Shown piece after piece: positions 62,701-64,000 of a stretch of 64,000 nucleotides of DNA. The stretch covers positions 62,001 to 126,000 of the forward strand of contig JBBQJW010000006.1 of the NCBI GenBank assembly GCA_038326325.1, in the 5' to 3' direction. The notes under the pieces were generated by a model. The model was not told where the DNA came from. It saw only the letters and a list, made by a program, of their open reading frames with translations, and did no database searches. Every line of letters begins with the position of its first letter. Within the stretch, counting starts at the first letter, position 1. The translations under genes were made by a program, and so were the position numbers. The stretch is from UBA10324 sp038326325. GTDB lineage: Bacteria; Bacteroidota; Bacteroidia; Chitinophagales; UBA10324.

Positions 62701-64000
62701 TTCTTATGGAATCAATTCAAATGGATTTATTTGGTTCGGATCGGGAACACCCAACACTAATTCTTACTCACCAATTGGAAATTTAACCGCAAGCGGGACA
62801 ATTAGCGGAGTGCTTTGTCCGTTTGGAACCGATCTTATCGCGCATCAGCATACATCCTATAGCCCGGCTACTCCAAGCATAAGCGTAGGTGTAACAGGTA
62901 CTACTCCCAATAGAATTTATACTGTTGAATGGAATGGTTTTTACAGTAAAACAATTTACAATACCGGAACAGATGGCGGATGTTACCCAACTGCTCTGTT
63001 CGGAATTTATTATAACGATGCCCATCGATTGGATTTTCAGATTAAACTATATGAAACAGGGGGTTCAAATTCAAGTCGCATTGAATTTGTTTATCGAGAT
63101 CAGAATCCTGTTTGTATAAATACCGGATATCCCTATCAGATTGGAATAAGAGGTTCTTCTGCTGCTGATTATTTAACACGAGCAAATTCAGGAAGTCTGA
63201 CTCCTTCTTCTTCAACAAATGGCGGAGCAGCAACTACTACTAATGCTTTTGGAAGCGCTAATTATATTAATGGAAGCGTCGGAATCAGGTTTACACCAAA
63301 TATTTTAACTCCTGCTTTGACACCAACACCTACCGCAACAAATACTTGCCCTGCTGTAACAGTTTTGTTAACAGGAAGTGTTACAGTGCCTGCTTCGCCA
63401 GCCTTTCAATGGTACTTAAATAATATTGCGATTTCAGGAGCCACAAATTCAACTTATTCTGCTCCTGTAAGCGGTACTTATGTAATGGTTGCATCAAATG
63501 CAGGATGCGGAAGAGTTTCTAATTCAACTGTAGCTACAATAATTTCCTGTTGTGCCACTACTGGTTTATGGACCGGAACTATAAGTACTGACTGGAATAC
63601 GGCAGGTAATTGGTGTGGAGGTATTCCGACTGCTACTACTGATGTTGTAATAAATTCAGGAACGCCGAATGATCCATTGATAAATACAGGAGCAGTGGCA
63701 ACTTGTAATAATTTATCAATTGGCGCAGGCGCATCCTTGTCAATAGCAGCGAATACCTTAAATATGAAGGGAAATTTAACAATTACTCCAACCGGGTTTT
63801 ATGTGCATTATGGTGGAACACTTGAATTAAATGGAACAACTCCACAGAGTATTCCTGATATTTCCTGCTACAATCTAAAAATAAATAATTCAGCAGGAGT
63901 TGTTATAACCGGAGATGTAACTGTTACAAATGTTTTGAATCTGTTCAATGGAAAAATAAGTACAGGTGGAAGCATTATCACAATTAGTAATTCATCATCA
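59705..64000 (+). CDS. Giant multi-domain surface protein, 3' end outside window
   Basis: An open frame of at least 1432 codons with no stop before the window edge. After a long signal region (to about residue 38, ending NSVAQ) come: a beta-sandwich domain with STNGFLWFGSGT and NRIFTVEWKNI (about 40-245); an FN3-like domain (about 245-395); an Ig-like domain (about 400-485); a GEVED-type domain ending GGAGEVEDYRVTI (about 490-675); and another FN3-like domain (about 675-790). These are followed by a BNR-neuraminidase-N-terminal-like domain (about 790-920), a second copy of the first domain (SNGFIWFGSGT, about 935-1185), an Ig-like domain and the start of a beta-helix-like region (WNTAGNWCGG...). 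A cell-surface adhesin, probably exported by T9SS; its terminal signal is not in view. Confidence 0.88.
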   Translation, partial: MKKIYNFITPYGFKIISRNIFLFLLIIIGMQRNSVAQLSTKYTFVYNGTTTYASIGGTTVTAAVGTDAVFTAIPIGFTFAFNCNNYTTVGLSTNGFLWFGSGTCSATQYAPLSSQTGETGAVDGIISLWGVNVTSGNPLRYITSGSSPNRIFTVEWKNIGPSTGGLDCEIKLYETSNQVELIYWDNSYFLGGTATGQTGMRGNVLSDFVNRKATGGGANNWCSSAAGTLNTDVSTINATTSCNYATSASSQQITFRYTYSSATCCTQPGSNATSFGYANLVPASGTGTVGFTRGTGDGGVIMIIKDGSAPTGPSNGTAYIPANASAVYGSGTALGGGYLIFVENGSGSGLRTVNLTGLTTGHSYYFAVYEYNATATCYFATALSGGFCYGPPLATTVTPSPTTVCLGTSTTLSLTGLSAGGFYTYQWQYSATNGSGYATASGTSTNSTYGTPTTLPSDPSYYVSQVTCPNTGDVTQSSQGTVNLTSFLSCYCSSGIFAAAATATRGIVNVTLVGNSVTINNTTAANTTSPYYTLYSSPVADLSALSSYSLQVKVGTQAANNYGTAWIDYDHSGTFGGYNISGTATSGGNYNSTGTVERIGSFGPANASVITTLAFTVPGSSLSGTTGMRVLYRYNSSAATVDACGPVSGAATTGGAGEVEDYRVTISTCTPPTTQAINASTSSVTTTTGTISWIPGNGTGGDIVVLSQGSAVNSNPVQGNVYTPNTAFGGGTQIGTGNYVMSQGVTGTVNITGLILNTTYYYAIYTFSSGALCYKTPALTGSFTTLNGAMTYVSSTTNQQTGNVSQGVSNQAIVQLQVVMGSGTSPALSLTSLTFNTNGTTNISGDVTAARIWYTGNSSSYATSTQFGTTVTVFPGGSTAIPVTGSQTLLPGTNYFWVAYDINIAATIANVVDAECPTITIVTPQTPTVTAPAGSRPIVALAGIACAYTGSNQTIALSTIVGVGGTTTIASGTSIDDNNYSSQSFPAGFNFEYNGQVFTSYGINSNGFIWFGSGTPNTNSYSPIGNLTASGTISGVLCPFGTDLIAHQHTSYSPATPSISVGVTGTTPNRIYTVEWNGFYSKTIYNTGTDGGCYPTALFGIYYNDAHRLDFQIKLYETGGSNSSRIEFVYRDQNPVCINTGYPYQIGIRGSSAADYLTRANSGSLTPSSSTNGGAATTTNAFGSANYINGSVGIRFTPNILTPALTPTPTATNTCPAVTVLLTGSVTVPASPAFQWYLNNIAISGATNSTYSAPVSGTYVMVASNAGCGRVSNSTVATIISCCATTGLWTGTISTDWNTAGNWCGGIPTATTDVVINSGTPNDPLINTGAVATCNNLSIGAGASLSIAANTLNMKGNLTITPTGFYVHYGGTLELNGTTPQSIPDISCYNLKINNSAGVVITGDVTVTNVLNLFNGKISTGGSIITISNSSS

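Noticed and set aside
1..64000. TGTWACA as a simple Val-Thr codon effect
   Set aside because: Copies occur in other frames (e.g. Leu-Leu-His), in minus-strand genes and in intergenic DNA at similar density.
1..64000. TGTWACA as a KOPS- or Chi-like polar word
   Set aside because: The word is nearly palindromic and the two centre variants are about equally frequent on the plus strand, including within the one-direction dcw cluster.

Overview
The window is a stretch of low-GC bacterial chromosome from a member of the Bacteroidota, probably from the Chitinophagia/Sphingobacteriia side although rank below phylum is a guess. The reasons are: at least nine proteins ending in type IX secretion system (T9SS) sorting domains, including one type B (gliding-type) C-terminus; promoters of the TTTG / TAnnTTTG class in front of several genes; type B ribosomal protein L31; a YtxJ bacillithiol-system protein; and a Bacteroidota-style division and cell-wall (dcw) cluster.

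Layout. 0-9 kb: a TPR protein, rpmE2, a YkuK-like RNase H fold protein, then a leftward operon (PorE-like OmpA lipoprotein, tsaE, alanine dehydrogenase), an acyl-CoA dehydrogenase, a PQQ-type sugar dehydrogenase and the relic of a dead T9SS gene. 9-19 kb: an orphan membrane protein, a deoxyhypusine-synthase-like protein, an ECF sigma/anti-sigma pair, and small secreted, redox and membrane genes. Three of these genes share a precisely spaced promoter-like signature. A large CotH-kinase surface protein follows. 19-35 kb: a toxin-antitoxin pair, purL, surface proteins, rsmG, a second ECF sigma factor overlapping a glycosyltransferase, a large BNR-propeller protein, tgt-lptG, dnaB and tRNA-Glu. 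35-37.5 kb: gapA and pgk. 39-55 kb: an unbroken rightward dcw cluster from mraZ to ftsZ, preceded by three 10-bp MraZ boxes. 55-64 kb: an accessory surface-protein region with four tandem paralogs (the fourth broken), a 42-bp tandem repeat, a small cytosolic-looking protein and a giant multi-domain adhesin-like gene running off the right edge.

The most unusual signal is not a gene. The near-palindromic heptamer TGTWACA (preferred form CTGTTACA) occurs about 110 times by eye in 64 kb. It is found in all kinds of genes, in different reading frames, in both orientations, in intergenic gaps and at the apex of a terminator hairpin. About 13 copies would be expected from base composition. It behaves like a genome-wide DNA word (uptake-signal-like or a protein-binding site), not like a coding effect. 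The second signal is a putative ECF regulon with the promoter GTCAGGTTT-N12-CGACT next to its likely sigma factor.
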